DNA from: Roseovarius sp. MMSF_3281
GTDB taxonomy: Bacteria; Pseudomonadota; Alphaproteobacteria; Rhodobacterales; Rhodobacteraceae
DNA: 64,000 nucleotides
Reading direction: 5' to 3'
NCBI RefSeq assembly: GCF_030733685.1
Contig: NZ_JASHIM010000008.1
Coordinates: 62,001-126,000 of the forward strand
The position numbers and the translations under genes are program-made. Positions 33,939-44,317 of this stretch are shown piece after piece. Each line of letters begins with the position of its first letter. Within the stretch, counting starts at the first letter, position 1. A model generated the notes under the pieces. It was given only the letters and a program-made list of their open reading frames with translations. It did no database searches and was not told the DNA's origin.

Positions 33939-35303
33939 TTATCCTGCGCCGAAAATGTCACCTACGAATGCCGTCAGATCGCCCAGTTGGGTCAACGTGA
34001 GGCCGGATTTGCCCCCGGGTTTCCCGCCCGCTGGCACGATTGCCGATGTGAAACCAAGTTTTTGCGCTTCTTTCAACCTGTTTTCGGTCTGACCTACGGG
34101 CCGAAGCGCTCCGGAAAGGCTGATTTCCCCGAAAACCACGGTTTCGGCGGGCAGGCTGCTGTCTTCGCGCGCACTGAGCAGGGCGGCGGCGACGGCCAGA
34201 TCGGCGGCGGGTTCGGATATCTTGATGCCGCCCGCGACGTTGAGGTAGACATCAAGCCCCGCAAAGGGGATGCCGCAGCGTGCCTCGAGTACGGCCAAGA
34301 TCATGGCAAGGCGCGACCCATCCCAGCCCACCACGGCGCGGCGGGGTTGGCTGTGGGGTGTTGGCGCGACAAGCGCCTGCATTTCCACCAGCACGGGCCG
34401 GGTGCCTTCGATGCCTGCGAAGACGACCGAGCCGGGGGCCGGATCGCCACGCCCCGAAAGGAAAAGCTCGGAAGGGTTCAAGACCTCGGCCAGCCCGCCG
34501 CCCGTCATCTCGAACACGCCGATTTCATCGGCGGGGCCAAAGCGGTTTTTGACGCTGCGCAGGATACGAAACTGGTGGCCGCGCTCGCCTTCGAAATAAA
34601 GCACGGTATCGACCATGTGTTCGACCACGCGGGGGCCGGCGATCTGGCCCTCCTTGGTGACATGGCCCACCAAGATCACGCTGGCCCCCTTGCGCTTGGC
34701 AAAGCTGGTCAGTTCGTGGGCGGCGGCGCGTACTTGGCTGACGCTGCCCGGGGCGCTGTCGACGTTGTCGGCCCAGACGGTCTGGATCGAGTCGATCACC
34801 ACGAGGTCGGGTTTTTCAGCCTCCAAGGTGGTGAGGATATCGCGCAGCGAGGTCGCGGCGGCAAGCTTTACCGGGGCGTCGCCCAGCCCAAGGCGCTGGG
34901 CGCGCATACGGATCTGTGCGCTGGCCTCTTCGCCCGACACGTAAACGGTTTTCAGGCCCGCACCCGCAAAGCGCGCGGCGGCCTGCAAAAGCAGGGTGGA
35001 TTTGCCGATGCCCGGGTCACCGCCCACCAGAATGGCGCTGGCTGGCACCATGCCGCCACCAAGCACGCGGTCCAGCTCGGCAATGCCGGATTGGGTGCGG
35101 GGGGGCGGCGTTTCCTCGGCAGAAAGATCGGTCAGGGTAAGGGCGGTGCCGCGTTTGGCACCAAGGGATTTCGAGGCGGGGCCGGTGGACAGCGGTGTAT
35201 CTTCGACGATGGTGTTCCATTCGCCGCAGGCGTCGCACCGCCCGGACCATTTGGAATAGACCGCGCCACAGGCGGTGCAGGAAAAAGATGCCGTTTTTGC
35301 CAT
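33939..35303 (-). CDS. radA: DNA repair protein RadA (Sms)
   Basis: RadA is a RecA-related branch-migration helicase in recombinational repair. The 454-residue protein has the N-terminal zinc finger Cys9-x2-Cys12 / Cys23-x2-Cys26, Walker A VGGDPGIGKSTLL, the RadA-specific KNRFG motif (SVKNRFGPADEIG) and a C-terminal Lon-like domain with DLAVAAALLSA. Length matches the family. It is the first of the leftward radA-cvpA-YdcZ-purF-DUF1284 series. Confidence 0.96.
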   Translation of the reverse strand: MAKTASFSCTACGAVYSKWSGRCDACGEWNTIVEDTPLSTGPASKSLGAKRGTALTLTDLSAEETPPPRTQSGIAELDRVLGGGMVPASAILVGGDPGIGKSTLLLQAAARFAGAGLKTVYVSGEEASAQIRMRAQRLGLGDAPVKLAAATSLRDILTTLEAEKPDLVVIDSIQTVWADNVDSAPGSVSQVRAAAHELTSFAKRKGASVILVGHVTKEGQIAGPRVVEHMVDTVLYFEGERGHQFRILRSVKNRFGPADEIGVFEMTGGGLAEVLNPSELFLSGRGDPAPGSVVFAGIEGTRPVLVEMQALVAPTPHSQPRRAVVGWDGSRLAMILAVLEARCGIPFAGLDVYLNVAGGIKISEPAADLAVAAALLSAREDSSLPAETVVFGEISLSGALRPVGQTENRLKEAQKLGFTSAIVPAGGKPGGKSGLTLTQLGDLTAFVGDIFGAG

Positions 35304-35430
35304 GGCCCGCTATTGCCCCATCGGGGTGGGGGCGGTCAAACCCTAAAGCGGTCTGCAATCGGCCCGACACATCAGAGAAAGGCGGAACGCGGACAACGAC
35401 TGAACGGTGCACCGCATTTCGCGAAACGCC

Positions 35431-36195
35431 TTATTCGGCGGCTTTTTCGGTTAACGGGACGATGGTACCATCTTGGCGCGCCATATCCTCGTGGCCCAGT
35501 TCGGGCAGGATATCACGCAGGTCGTCGCGCAGGCGTTGCAGTTGGCTGGCCGCGACGCTTTCTTCCAGCTCCACCTCGTGCGCCCAATGGTGCAATTCCT
35601 GGCAGACCTGCTTGGCCTGCACCAGTCGGGTGTTGAAGGTTTCGATTTCCTGCTGGCGCTGGGTAAGGAAGGCGCGGGCGCGGCTGACTTTCTCGTCGGA
35701 ATAAACCTCGGCCAGTTCCTTGCTGATAAAGGACATTTGTGCGGCCACCTCCAAAAGCGCGGGTTCCAGATCGCCAAGGTCGGGATGTTCCCGCAGATAG
35801 GCCAGCCGCTCGCGCACGGCGTCAAATTCGGAACTGAGGTGAAACAGGCCCTCGCGGTCGGCGCCATGGGCCGCCGCATAGGCGCGGGCGATATCCATCA
35901 TGCCGATCTCGAATTTGCGATGCGAGTTTTCCAGCCGCATGATCCGCCCGTTCATCGGCACGAAAAAGCATATCAAGACCGCCGTGGCGGTAAGGGCGAT
36001 TTGGGCGATTTGCCCAGCGTTTTGGTAGGTGGCGCCGTTGAATTCGGCGCTGAATTCCAACCAGGGCATCGCGCCGAAGGCGGCCATGACGGTAACGGCG
36101 GTCAAGGTGAGCGCGGCGAGGATAAAGGCGACAACCGCCAATCGCTGCATCAAGAACTGAAGTAAGACAAAAAACGATTTGAATTGGTTCGACAT
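35431..36195 (-). CDS. Conserved-looking membrane-anchored coiled-coil protein of unknown function
   Basis: The 254-residue protein begins with two membrane helices (LAVVAFILAALTLTAVTVMA and IAQIALTATAVLICFFVP). The rest is a long soluble, charged, mostly helical part with coiled-coil character (for example QRQQEIETFNTRLVQAKQV). The start MSNQFKS at 36195 follows a strong GGGGGAAAG site. I do not recognise a named family. It is on the same strand as radA, 127 bp away, with no operon link evident. Confidence 0.65.
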   Translation of the reverse strand: MSNQFKSFFVLLQFLMQRLAVVAFILAALTLTAVTVMAAFGAMPWLEFSAEFNGATYQNAGQIAQIALTATAVLICFFVPMNGRIMRLENSHRKFEIGMMDIARAYAAAHGADREGLFHLSSEFDAVRERLAYLREHPDLGDLEPALLEVAAQMSFISKELAEVYSDEKVSRARAFLTQRQQEIETFNTRLVQAKQVCQELHHWAHEVELEESVAASQLQRLRDDLRDILPELGHEDMARQDGTIVPLTEKAAE

Positions 36196-36309
36196 GACTT
36201 TCCCCCCAGAAAGTGATCTAACCCAAAGTATAGGCAAGTTTATGCTGGCCCCCCGCAAATCCCCAAGGGGAAATTGTGAAGATTTGTGTCATGGCGCGGA
36301 AACCGGGGC

Positions 36310-36783
36310 TTATGACCCCTTTTTTGTTTCCGTTTTGGCGACAATCTTGGGGTTTCGCGCTGACTTTTCCGTCGCGTAACCAATGGCGATGGAGGCAAGG
36401 ATACAGCCGGTGAAAAGATAGAGGCCCCAGGCCACCTCGATCCGTCCTACGCCGATACCCTTGGACAGCGTGATGTAAAGCGCGATCAAAAAAACATCGG
36501 CCATGGCCAGCTTGCCCATGATTTGAAGAACCGGCAGCACCTTGCGGCGCAAAAGGCCAAAGTGGATCAGGGCCAGCCCGATGGTTTTCATGTAAGGCGC
36601 GAACAAGGCGAACACGGTCACGACGAGGGCCAGGAAAACATCACTTTCCCACAGCGATTGCAGCCCGGTGATGACGCTGATCTCGGATAGTGCGAAAAGC
36701 GGCAATAGACCCGCGCGCATCAAGGGGGCAAACCATGCGACGGGAAACAGCACCAAAAGGGCCAGGTTGGCGAATTTCAACAT
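36310..36783 (-). CDS. PqiA-like (paraquat-inducible protein A) membrane protein
   Basis: The 157-residue protein has about four membrane helices: LALLVLFPVAWFAPLM, VFLALVVTVFALFAPYMKTIGL, LAMADVFLIALYI and LYLFTGCILASIAIGYATE. The pattern F-x-P-x-x-K and M-x-x-x-DVF matches one half of PqiA. PqiA proteins work with MCE-type lipid carriers, but no mce gene lies here. The start at 36783 (MLKFANL) is the best fit; an ATG at 36807 is possible. Confidence 0.72.
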   Translation of the reverse strand: MLKFANLALLVLFPVAWFAPLMRAGLLPLFALSEISVITGLQSLWESDVFLALVVTVFALFAPYMKTIGLALIHFGLLRRKVLPVLQIMGKLAMADVFLIALYITLSKGIGVGRIEVAWGLYLFTGCILASIAIGYATEKSARNPKIVAKTETKKGS

Positions 36784-36847
36784 AAGCGGCCCCTTGGCAA
36801 TCACCATGGAACGATCAACTATGACCCGCGGCACGAGGTTGCAATGC

Positions 36848-37981
36848 CTAGAGATCGGCGTGGAATTCCTCGATCAGGTGGCGCACAACGGCGCGCATGG
36901 CATGATCCTGATCGTCCTCGGCATGAAGCGCCTCTGAATAGGCCTGTCGTTGGCGGCCGGCGGATGTGCCTGTGCGCAGCATCTCGCGGGTATTTTCCAC
37001 CTCGGACGCGGATTCGAAAAACTGCGCGTCGTCCTGTAAAAGCTCGATCAATTCTTCGACCAGACCGGCCATGGGGATGATCTCACCAAGGCCGAAGTCG
37101 ATCAGCCCTTCACGCACACCGTAGCGTTGCGCGCGCCAGCGGTTCTCGGCAATCAGGAAGCGATCGTAGATACGCCAGCGTTGGTTTTTCACAGCCAGCC
37201 GCCAAAGCATCCGCGACAGGGCTTGGACCATTGCAGCAAGGCTCAAGGCATCTTCAAGACGGGGCTGGACATCGCAGATGCGCGATTCCAGTGTCGGAAA
37301 CTGATGCGAGGGGCGCAGATCCCACCAGATTTTCGAGCTGTCCTCGATCACCTCGAGATCGACAAGCGCCTGAACCGAGCGTTCAAATTCGCCAAAGCTT
37401 TCCATGCGGGGCGGCAGGCCGGTTCGCGGCAGGTTGTCGAACACCGTCAGGCGATAACAACTTAGCCCGGTATCCTGCCCCTGCCAGAAAGGGGAGGAAC
37501 ACGACAGCGCCAGAAGATGCGGCAGGAAATAGCTTAGCTGGTTCATAAGGTCGACGCGGCGGTCGGGCGGGTCGATGCCCACATGCACATGCATCCCGCA
37601 AATCAACATTCGCCGCACCACGCCTGCCAGATCCCCGGCAAGGTGGTTGTAGCGTTCCTTGTCGGTGTGTTTCTGGTCCCGCCAGTCGGCGAAGGGATGG
37701 CAAGAGGCAGCAATCGGCGCGAGGTTATGCTTGGCCGCGCAGGCCGATACCGTGCTGCGCAGGCGCTTGAGGTCTTCTCGCGCCTCACCCACGTTGCGAC
37801 AGACCTTGGTGCCGATTTCGATCTGGCAATTCAGGAACTCGGGGCTGACCTGATCCTGAAGCTGCGCGCGGCATTCTTCCATCATCGCTTCGGGGGCGTC
37901 GGCCAAGGCCATGCTGTCACGGTCAACCAGAAGGTATTCTTCCTCGATGCCGATGGTGAACTCGGGGTGGATCAGGGCCAT
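36848..37981 (-). CDS. YbdK-family carboxylate-amine ligase (GCS2 type)
   Basis: The 377-residue protein belongs to the glutamate-cysteine ligase family 2, with [12 protein letters not shown] at the start, [35 protein letters not shown] and [20 protein letters not shown]. coli YbdK has weak gamma-glutamyl-cysteine ligase activity; the true substrate is unknown. The ATG at 37981 gives the typical N-terminus ([15 protein letters not shown]). It lies downstream of mmsA beyond a terminator, so it is probably a separate unit. Confidence 0.88.
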   Translation of the reverse strand: MALIHPEFTIGIEEEYLLVDRDSMALADAPEAMMEECRAQLQDQVSPEFLNCQIEIGTKVCRNVGEAREDLKRLRSTVSACAAKHNLAPIAASCHPFADWRDQKHTDKERYNHLAGDLAGVVRRMLICGMHVHVGIDPPDRRVDLMNQLSYFLPHLLALSCSSPFWQGQDTGLSCYRLTVFDNLPRTGLPPRMESFGEFERSVQALVDLEVIEDSSKIWWDLRPSHQFPTLESRICDVQPRLEDALSLAAMVQALSRMLWRLAVKNQRWRIYDRFLIAENRWRAQRYGVREGLIDFGLGEIIPMAGLVEELIELLQDDAQFFESASEVENTREMLRTGTSAGRQRQAYSEALHAEDDQDHAMRAVVRHLIEEFHADL

Positions 37982-38043
37982 GGGTACCCCCTTTGCCATG
38001 TTATCGCACCATATCAGCACGGGCAGGCGGGGGCGCGCAATGC

Positions 38044-38071
38044 AAAACGCCCGCCGAAGGGGCGGGCGTTC
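38044..38071 (-). terminator. Rho-independent terminator after mmsA
   Basis: A 10-bp stem (AACGCCCGCC at 38046-38055 / GGCGGGCGTT at 38061-38070) has a 5-nt loop. On the minus strand it ends in GCGTTTTGC, 20 bp past the mmsA stop. Confidence 0.75.
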
Positions 38072-38090
38072 TCGTTGGTGTGGCCGTGGG

Positions 38091-39590
38091 TTAATCCATG
38101 GCCTTGAAGTTGAACTCGCCACCTTCCTTGATGCCCGAGGGCCAGCGGGAGGTCACGGTCTTGGTACGGGTGTAGAACTTGAAGGCGTCCGGGCCGTGCT
38201 GGTTGAGGTCGCCGAACATGGATTTCTTCCAGCCGCCGAAAGTGTGATAGGCCAGCGGCACGGGGATCGGAACGTTGACGCCGACCATACCGATGTTGAT
38301 GCGGTTGGCGAAATCGCGGGCGGCGTCACCGTCGCGGGTGAAGATGGCCGTGCCGTTGCCCATTTCGTGATCAATGGCCAGATTGATCGCCTCTTCGTAG
38401 GAACCCGCGCGCACGGTGCTCAGGACCGGGCCGAAGATTTCCTGTTTGTAGATGTCCATGTCGGGAGTCACCTTGTCGAAAAGGTGCGGACCGACAAAGA
38501 ACCCGTCTTCGTATCCCTGAAGTTGGAAGTCGCGGCCATCGACAACCAGCTCCGCGCCTTGGTCGACACCAGATTGCACAAGGCCAAGAATTTTTTCCTT
38601 GGCCGCACCGGTGACGACGGGGCCGTAATCCACGTCATCGCCCGCGGTGTAGGGGCCGACCTTCAGCTTCTCGATACGCGGGACCAGCTTTTCGATCAGG
38701 CGATCGGCGGTTTCATCGCCAACGGGCACAGCGACCGAAATCGCCATGCAGCGTTCGCCGGCAGCGCCGTAACCGGCGCCGATAAGCGCATCGGCGGCCT
38801 GATCCATGTCGGCGTCGGGCATGATGATCATGTGGTTCTTCGCACCGCCGAAGCACTGCACCCGTTTGCCGTTCGCGCAGCCACGCGAGTAGATATACTC
38901 GGCGATCGGGGTGGAGCCGACGAAGCCCACCGATTGAATGACCGGGTGGTCAAGGATCGCGTCAACCGCTTCCTTGTCGCCGTTCACCACTTGCAGCAGA
39001 CCTTTGGGCAGGCCGGCCTCTTCCATCAGTTCGGCCAGCATCAGCGGCACCGAGGGGTCACGCTCGGACGGCTTGAGGATGAAGGCGTTGCCGCAGGCCA
39101 GTGCCGGGGCGAACATCCACATCGGGATCATCGCCGGGAAGTTGAAGGGGGTGATGCCCGCCGTCACGCCAAGCGGCTGCTTCATCGAGTACATGTCGAT
39201 GCCGGGGCCGGCGCTGTCGGTGAATTCACCTTTCAGGAGTTCCGGTGCACCGATGCAGTATTCCACCACCTCGAGGCCACGTTGCACATCGCCCTTGGCG
39301 TCGGGAAAGGTTTTGCCGTGCTCAGACGACAGGGCCTCGGCCAGCTTGTCCATATCGCGGTTCAGCAATTGGACGAACTTCATCATCACCCGCGCGCGGC
39401 GCTGCGGGTTGGTGGCGGCCCATGCGGGCTGTGCGGCGGCGGCGATTTCAACCGCTTTGTTCAGCTCTTCGTTGTTGCCGAGCGGGCATTTGGCCTGCAC
39501 CTCGCCGGTGGCGGGGTTGAAGACATCGGAAAACCGGCCCGAAGTGCCATTGACATGGGCGCCGTCGATATAATGCGTCAGTTCTTTCAT
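38091..39590 (-). CDS. mmsA: CoA-acylating methylmalonate-semialdehyde dehydrogenase
   Basis: MmsA converts methylmalonate semialdehyde (and malonate semialdehyde) to propionyl-CoA (acetyl-CoA) in valine and inositol breakdown. The 499-residue aldehyde-dehydrogenase fold has [20 protein letters not shown] in the cofactor region, [20 protein letters not shown] and the catalytic cysteine in [14 protein letters not shown], all MmsA-specific. It is full length. The ATG at 39590 follows GGAGGATTCC. It diverges from a LysR gene that is likely its regulator; mmsB is not adjacent. Confidence 0.95.
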   Translation of the reverse strand: MKELTHYIDGAHVNGTSGRFSDVFNPATGEVQAKCPLGNNEELNKAVEIAAAAQPAWAATNPQRRARVMMKFVQLLNRDMDKLAEALSSEHGKTFPDAKGDVQRGLEVVEYCIGAPELLKGEFTDSAGPGIDMYSMKQPLGVTAGITPFNFPAMIPMWMFAPALACGNAFILKPSERDPSVPLMLAELMEEAGLPKGLLQVVNGDKEAVDAILDHPVIQSVGFVGSTPIAEYIYSRGCANGKRVQCFGGAKNHMIIMPDADMDQAADALIGAGYGAAGERCMAISVAVPVGDETADRLIEKLVPRIEKLKVGPYTAGDDVDYGPVVTGAAKEKILGLVQSGVDQGAELVVDGRDFQLQGYEDGFFVGPHLFDKVTPDMDIYKQEIFGPVLSTVRAGSYEEAINLAIDHEMGNGTAIFTRDGDAARDFANRINIGMVGVNVPIPVPLAYHTFGGWKKSMFGDLNQHGPDAFKFYTRTKTVTSRWPSGIKEGGEFNFKAMD

Positions 39591-39669
39591 GGAATCCTCC
39601 CAATTCGAGATTTAAGCCTAGCTTAGTCTTGCAGCGATCCCCGTAAAAGGGGCAATATTCCAAAAGTGT

Positions 39670-39685
39670 TTTGCAAAAACGCAAA
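39670..39685. promoter_or_regulatory. Candidate LysR operator between mmsA and the LysR gene
   Basis: TTTGC-AAAAAC-GCAAA is a 5-6-5 inverted repeat ending eight bases before the LysR ATG, in the 103-bp divergent spacer. It fits the size of a LysR-type site and could mediate autorepression. Evidence is the symmetry and position only. Confidence 0.35.
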
Positions 39686-39693
39686 GGTACCCG

Positions 39694-40584
39694 ATGCAGT
39701 GGGATGATCTGAAAACCTTTTTGGCCGTGGCGCGTAGCGAAAGCCTGTCACGGGCGGGGCGAGTGTTGAAGGTGGACCCGGCCACGGTGGGCCGACGGGT
39801 GGCGCGGCTTGAGGCCGATGTCGGCGCGCCTCTGTTTGCCAAATCGCCCACCGGGTATGCCCTGACCGACGCGGGCCAGCGGTTGATGTCGCACGCGGTG
39901 CGGGTGGAACAGGCGGTGGAAGGCGCCGTTGAGGAATTGGCCGGGCAATCCGGCGGGCTGACCGGCCAGATCAGGATCGGCGCACCGGACGGGGCCGCGA
40001 ATTACCTGCTACCACAGGTCTGCGCCAAGATCGCCGAAGAAAACCCCGATTTGGAGGTGCAGATCGTGGCGCTTCCACGGGTATTCAACCTGACACGGCG
40101 TGAGGCGGATATGGTGATCGCCGTCAGCCCGCCCACGGCGGGGCGGTTGAGCGTTCAGAAGGTCGCCGATTACCGGCTGCATCTGGCGGCCTCGAAATGC
40201 TACCTTCGGCAGGTGCCCCCGATCGAGCGGTTGGAAGACCTGAAAGGTCATCGCGTCGTGGGCTATATCCAGGACATGATTTTCGACAAGGAACTGGATT
40301 ATCTGCGCGAAGCCGGGGTGACGACCGTAAACCTTGCGTCCAATTCGGTGGCGGTACAGCTCAACTGGGTCAGGCATGGGGCCGGGATCGGTATTTTGCA
40401 TGATTTCTCCATCCCGGCGGTGACGGATGTGGTGAAGGTTTTGCCCGATGCCCTGAGCCTGACGCGGAGTTTTTACCTTGTGCGTCATGCCGATGATCGA
40501 CGGTTGGAGCGGCAGAACCGCTTTGCTGCCGCTTTGGTCGACGGATTGCGGCGCGAAGTGGCACGGCTTGAAGCGCTTACTTGA
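39694..40584 (+). CDS. LysR-family transcriptional regulator (probable mmsA regulator)
   Basis: The 296-residue protein has the N-terminal winged helix-turn-helix DDLKTFLAVARSESLSRAGRVLKVDPATVGRRVARLE. A C-terminal effector domain begins GQIRIGAPDGAANYLLP. The variant VDPATVGRRVARLEADVGAPLF places it in the LysR subgroup that often lies divergent from aldehyde dehydrogenases. Divergent placement with mmsA over 103 bp makes regulation of mmsA by a valine-pathway metabolite the natural inference. Confidence 0.9.
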   Translation: MQWDDLKTFLAVARSESLSRAGRVLKVDPATVGRRVARLEADVGAPLFAKSPTGYALTDAGQRLMSHAVRVEQAVEGAVEELAGQSGGLTGQIRIGAPDGAANYLLPQVCAKIAEENPDLEVQIVALPRVFNLTRREADMVIAVSPPTAGRLSVQKVADYRLHLAASKCYLRQVPPIERLEDLKGHRVVGYIQDMIFDKELDYLREAGVTTVNLASNSVAVQLNWVRHGAGIGILHDFSIPAVTDVVKVLPDALSLTRSFYLVRHADDRRLERQNRFAAALVDGLRREVARLEALT

Positions 40585-40645
40585 CAGAAACTTTATTATC
40601 GTAAACCGTGGTATACGCGACATAAAACAATCGGAGGGCTGCGCA

Positions 40646-41080
40646 ATGCTCGTGCAACAAATCTTGAAATCCAAAGGGGACCACAAGGTTGTCACGGTGA
40701 AGCCCGGAACGCTGGTCTCGGACGCGGCGCAAACGCTGGCGGAACGCCGGATCGGTGTGCTGGTCGTGTCGCGCGATGACGAGAAGATTGACGGCATCCT
40801 GTCAGAGCGCGATATCGTCCGCTCCTTGGGGGTGCGCGGCGCGAAATGTCTGTCGGAAACCATTGACGAGATGATGACCGCCAACCCGGTGTGCTGTTCG
40901 CGGCAGGACAGCTCGGACGCGGTGTTGGCGCGGATGACCGATGGCCGGTTCCGCCACATGCCCGTGGTTGAAGACGGCAAGCTGATCGGCATCGTGACCA
41001 TCGGTGACGTGGTCAAGTCGCGGCTTCAGGAGTTGTCGATGGAAAAAGACGCCCTTGAAGGCATGATCATGGGGTACTGA
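40646..41080 (+). CDS. CBS-domain pair protein
   Basis: The 144-residue protein is almost entirely a tandem CBS pair (Bateman module): VVTVKPGTLVSDAAQTLAE / GILSERDIVRSLG and MTANPVCCSRQDSSDAVLARM / GIVTIGDVVKSRL. Stand-alone CBS proteins bind adenine nucleotides and modulate other proteins. The ATG at 40646 follows GGAGGG. A longer in-frame extension overlaps the LysR gene and is not used. Its stop abuts the stop of the next, convergent gene (TGATCA). Confidence 0.9.
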   Translation: MLVQQILKSKGDHKVVTVKPGTLVSDAAQTLAERRIGVLVVSRDDEKIDGILSERDIVRSLGVRGAKCLSETIDEMMTANPVCCSRQDSSDAVLARMTDGRFRHMPVVEDGKLIGIVTIGDVVKSRLQELSMEKDALEGMIMGY

Positions 41081-41659
41081 TCACCGCGTCAGGATCAATT
41101 TCCCGCCGCCGATTTCGACGCTGGAAAACCGCTGTAGGTAGTCCATTCCCAGCAAGGAACCTTCCATCGCGCCGTCATTCACGACGGCGCGCACGTTATT
41201 GTCCTTGATCGGGCCGATGCTGACGGTATCGAGTTTCACCGGCGCTGTGCGCACTTCGCCATTGGCAGTATAGGCCCGGCCAAGATATACGAGCTCATCT
41301 ACATCAAGGCCGACGCGGCGGGCGTCGGATTTCGACAGAACGATCTGCGTGGCCCCGGTATCGACGACAAAGCGCACCGGTTCGCCGTTCACATCCGCAG
41401 TCAGGTAATAATGCCCATCGGGCGCGCGGGGCAGTTCGATCTGCCCGGATTGCGCCACGACCGTTTGCGCGGGCGCCACGCTTTGCCGGATGTCGCCCCA
41501 AAGGCCCACAACCGCGATGCCCCCAAGGAAAATAAGCCCCCAAGCCGCCGCTTGTTGGGCCAGTTTGCCAATGGATTGGCGGTTTTGCGCGAAGAACCAC
41601 AGGCCGATGGCCGACCCGAGGATCACAAGATAAACCAAACTGGCAGGATCGTTTTGCAT
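41081..41659 (-). CDS. Membrane-anchored retropepsin-like aspartic protease (TIGR02281 type)
   Basis: The 192-residue protein has two N-terminal membrane helices (LVYLVILGSAIGLWFF and AAAWGLIFLGGIAVVGLW). A C-terminal single-lobe aspartic protease domain carries the catalytic motif FVVDTGATQIVLS and the later LLGMDYLQRF. Such one-lobe proteins act as dimers. The domain should face the periplasm. The ATG at 41659 gives the hydrophobic start; the longer frame overlaps marC. Targets are unknown. Confidence 0.85.
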   Translation of the reverse strand: MQNDPASLVYLVILGSAIGLWFFAQNRQSIGKLAQQAAAWGLIFLGGIAVVGLWGDIRQSVAPAQTVVAQSGQIELPRAPDGHYYLTADVNGEPVRFVVDTGATQIVLSKSDARRVGLDVDELVYLGRAYTANGEVRTAPVKLDTVSIGPIKDNNVRAVVNDGAMEGSLLGMDYLQRFSSVEIGGGKLILTR

Positions 41660-41696
41660 GGGCCAGATATAAGGCGGCGTCAGGGCTTTTGAAAGG

Positions 41697-42332
41697 TCAG
41701 GCGGCGATCCCGAAACCGCGCAACCCGTCAAGCACGAATTGCACCGCCAAGGCCGCCAGCAACATGCCCAAAAGGCGCGTGACCACGTTGATGCCCGTCC
41801 GCCCCAGGGCGCGCTCCAATATGCCTGAGGTCAAAAACAGCACGAAAACCATGCCGACCACGCAGAGCATTACGCCAATCACCCAAGCCAGCCCTTCAAG
41901 CCCCGGTTTCTGCCCGGCCAGAAGGATCACCGTAGTGATCGACCCCGGCCCGCCAATCAGGGGAATGGCCAGCGGAAAGATCGAGGGATCATCGCTGTCG
42001 TCTTCTTCCTCGGCCTCGTCGGCTTGCGATTTGCGCCGCTTGCTGCGCCGTTCGAACAGCATGTCGAGGGCGGTGAGGAACAACAATATCCCGCCCGCAA
42101 TGCGGAAGGCGGGCATGGAAATTCCGATAAAGCCAAGCACCGCCTCACCGAAGCTGGCAAAGACAATAAGGATCAGCGCGGCGGTGACACAGGCGCGCAA
42201 GGCGATGGCGCGGCGCTTGGCGGTGCTCATGCCCTGGGTCATGGCCACGAAAAGCGGTGTCATGCCGATCGGGTCGATGATGACGAACAACGTGACAAAG
42301 GCGGTGATCAGGAAGGCGGTATCGACGATCAT
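41697..42332 (-). CDS. MarC family integral membrane protein
   Basis: The 211-residue protein has about six membrane helices with the MarC/YhgN landmarks FVIIDPIGMTPLFVAMTQGMS, FRIAGGILLFLTALDMLF and PLAIPLIGGPGSITTVILL. A charged loop RRSKRRKSQADEAEEEDDSDD lies in the middle. Function is not established (an early link to antibiotic resistance was withdrawn). Its ATG overlaps the ABC-F stop by four bases. Confidence 0.9.
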   Translation of the reverse strand: MIVDTAFLITAFVTLFVIIDPIGMTPLFVAMTQGMSTAKRRAIALRACVTAALILIVFASFGEAVLGFIGISMPAFRIAGGILLFLTALDMLFERRSKRRKSQADEAEEEDDSDDPSIFPLAIPLIGGPGSITTVILLAGQKPGLEGLAWVIGVMLCVVGMVFVLFLTSGILERALGRTGINVVTRLLGMLLAALAVQFVLDGLRGFGIAA

Positions 42333-44185
42333 GGGCGTTCTGCCTCCTCCAGCCGTTCAAGGGCGGCTATCCACAAGGTTTCGGCCCGGGCCAGACCGTC
42401 TTCGACCTCGGCGAATTTCTTTTGCCATTCGGAGGCTTCGTTTACGCGCGCTTCGTCATACATGCCCGGATCGGCCAGCTTGGCCGAGATACGTTCGTGC
42501 ATCTCGGTCAGTTTCTCAACCCTTGCTTCGCATTTGCGCACCTCTTGGCGCAGGGCGAGGACGGCGTCGCGCGAGGGGCGTTTGGGTTTCTCGGGTTTGG
42601 ATCTCGGGGCCTGTTTCGCGGTGCTGTCGCCCGAAAGAAGCATGTCGCGGTAGGTTTTCAAATCGCCCTCGTAGGGGGCAACGCGCCCGTCCTTGACCAG
42701 CCAAAGCCGGTCGGCCACCAGTTCCAGAAGGTGCATGTCGTGGCTGACAAGGATCACCGCGCCGCTATAAGCGGTCAGCGCCTCGACCAAGGCTTCGCGG
42801 CTTTCGATATCAAGGTGGTTGGTCGGCTCGTCAAGGATCAGAAGATGCGGCGCATCCAGTGTGGCCAGCATCAGCGACAGCCGCGCCTTTTGCCCACCCG
42901 ACAGCCCCTTGACCATGGTTTCCGCCTGTTCGGCCCCGATGCCGAAGCCGCCCAGCCGGGCGCGCAGTTTCGCCGGGGCCTCATCGGGCCGCAATCGGCG
43001 GATGTGATCGATGGGGGTTTCATCAAGGTGCAACTCCTCCACCTGATGCTGCGCGAAATAACCAACGCGCAGCTTCGAGGCGCTATGCACCCGTCCATCC
43101 ATTGTCTCAAGCTTGCCTGCCAAAAGTTTGGAGAGCGTGGATTTCCCTTCGCCGTTGCGCCCCAGAAGCGCGATGCGATCATCCTGGTCAATCCGCAGGT
43201 CCAGACGGTTAAGCACCGCTTTCCCGTCATAACCAACGGCGGCCCCCTCCAGCCGAAGGATGGGCGGTGAAAGTTCCTCGGGCTCGGGGAAGGTGAAGCG
43301 GCGCAGCGCGGCTTCTTGCGGTTGGGTGATCGGCTCCATCCGGGCAAGGGCCTTGATCCGGGCCTGCGCCTGCTTGGCCTTGTCGGCCTTGTAGCGAAAC
43401 CTGTCGACATAGGACTGAAGATGCGCGCGGCGGGCCTCTTGTTTCTTGGCCTCCGACTGCGCGGCGGCCAGACGTGCGGCGCGGGTCTTGGCAAAGGCGT
43501 CATAGCCGCCTTGGTAAAGCGTCAGTTTGCGGTCTTCGAGATGCAGGATGGACCCCACTGCGCGGTTCAAGAGCCCGCGGTCGTGGCTGACCACCAGAAC
43601 CGTGTGCGGATAGCGCGCCAGATAGCTTTCCAGCCAAAGCGCGCCTTCCAGATCCAAGTAGTTGGTAGGCTCGTCCAAGAGCAGAAGATCGGGTTGCGCA
43701 AACAGCACGGCGGCCAGCGCCACGCGCATCCGCCAGCCGCCGGAAAAGGCGCTGCAGGGCATTTGCTGTTCGGCATCGGTAAAGCCAAGCCCCTTGAGGA
43801 TGCTGGCGGCGCGGGCCTCGGCCGACCATGCGTCGATATCGGCAAGGCGGGTTTGGATTTCGGCGATCCGCGCGCCATCTGACGAGGTTTCGGATTCGGC
43901 CATCAATTCGGCCCGTTCGGTATCGGCGGCCAGCACGGTATCAATCAGCGACACCTCGTTGCCCGGTACCTCTTGGGCCACGCCGCCGATGCGGGCGCGG
44001 GCGGGCAGGGCGATTTCCCCGGTTTCCAGCGCCAGTTCCCCCCGGATCAGGCGGAAAAGCGTGGTTTTGCCGGTGCCGTTACGGCCCACCAAACCCACCT
44101 TGTGGCCATCCGGAATGGTGGCCGAGGCGTGTTCGATCAACGGGCGGCCCGCCACCGAATAAGATATATCGTCAAGTCGCAGCAT
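42329..44185 (-). CDS. ABC-F family ATP-binding protein (Uup/YheS-like)
   Basis: The 618-residue soluble protein has two ABC ATPase domains: first Walker [17 protein letters not shown] with [12 protein letters not shown] and [14 protein letters not shown], second Walker [16 protein letters not shown] with [13 protein letters not shown] and [14 protein letters not shown] charged linker lies between them (about 230-300) and a coiled C-terminal tail follows ([16 protein letters not shown]). ABC-F proteins act on ribosomes or DNA junctions, not transport. The ATG at 44185 gives MLRLDDIS. It is coupled to marC downstream. Confidence 0.93.
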   Translation of the reverse strand: MLRLDDISYSVAGRPLIEHASATIPDGHKVGLVGRNGTGKTTLFRLIRGELALETGEIALPARARIGGVAQEVPGNEVSLIDTVLAADTERAELMAESETSSDGARIAEIQTRLADIDAWSAEARAASILKGLGFTDAEQQMPCSAFSGGWRMRVALAAVLFAQPDLLLLDEPTNYLDLEGALWLESYLARYPHTVLVVSHDRGLLNRAVGSILHLEDRKLTLYQGGYDAFAKTRAARLAAAQSEAKKQEARRAHLQSYVDRFRYKADKAKQAQARIKALARMEPITQPQEAALRRFTFPEPEELSPPILRLEGAAVGYDGKAVLNRLDLRIDQDDRIALLGRNGEGKSTLSKLLAGKLETMDGRVHSASKLRVGYFAQHQVEELHLDETPIDHIRRLRPDEAPAKLRARLGGFGIGAEQAETMVKGLSGGQKARLSLMLATLDAPHLLILDEPTNHLDIESREALVEALTAYSGAVILVSHDMHLLELVADRLWLVKDGRVAPYEGDLKTYRDMLLSGDSTAKQAPRSKPEKPKRPSRDAVLALRQEVRKCEARVEKLTEMHERISAKLADPGMYDEARVNEASEWQKKFAEVEDGLARAETLWIAALERLEEAERP

Positions 44186-44317
44186 GGCAGGGGTGTGACG
44201 CAATCCCGGGCAGGCGTCAATCGCGGCTTTTCAAAGGGCCGACCCCATGCTATCGGAGCCGCGATCAAACGCGCGCGGGACGGTTCCGCGCCCCATTCAT
44301 CAAGGAAAGAGGCTGAC

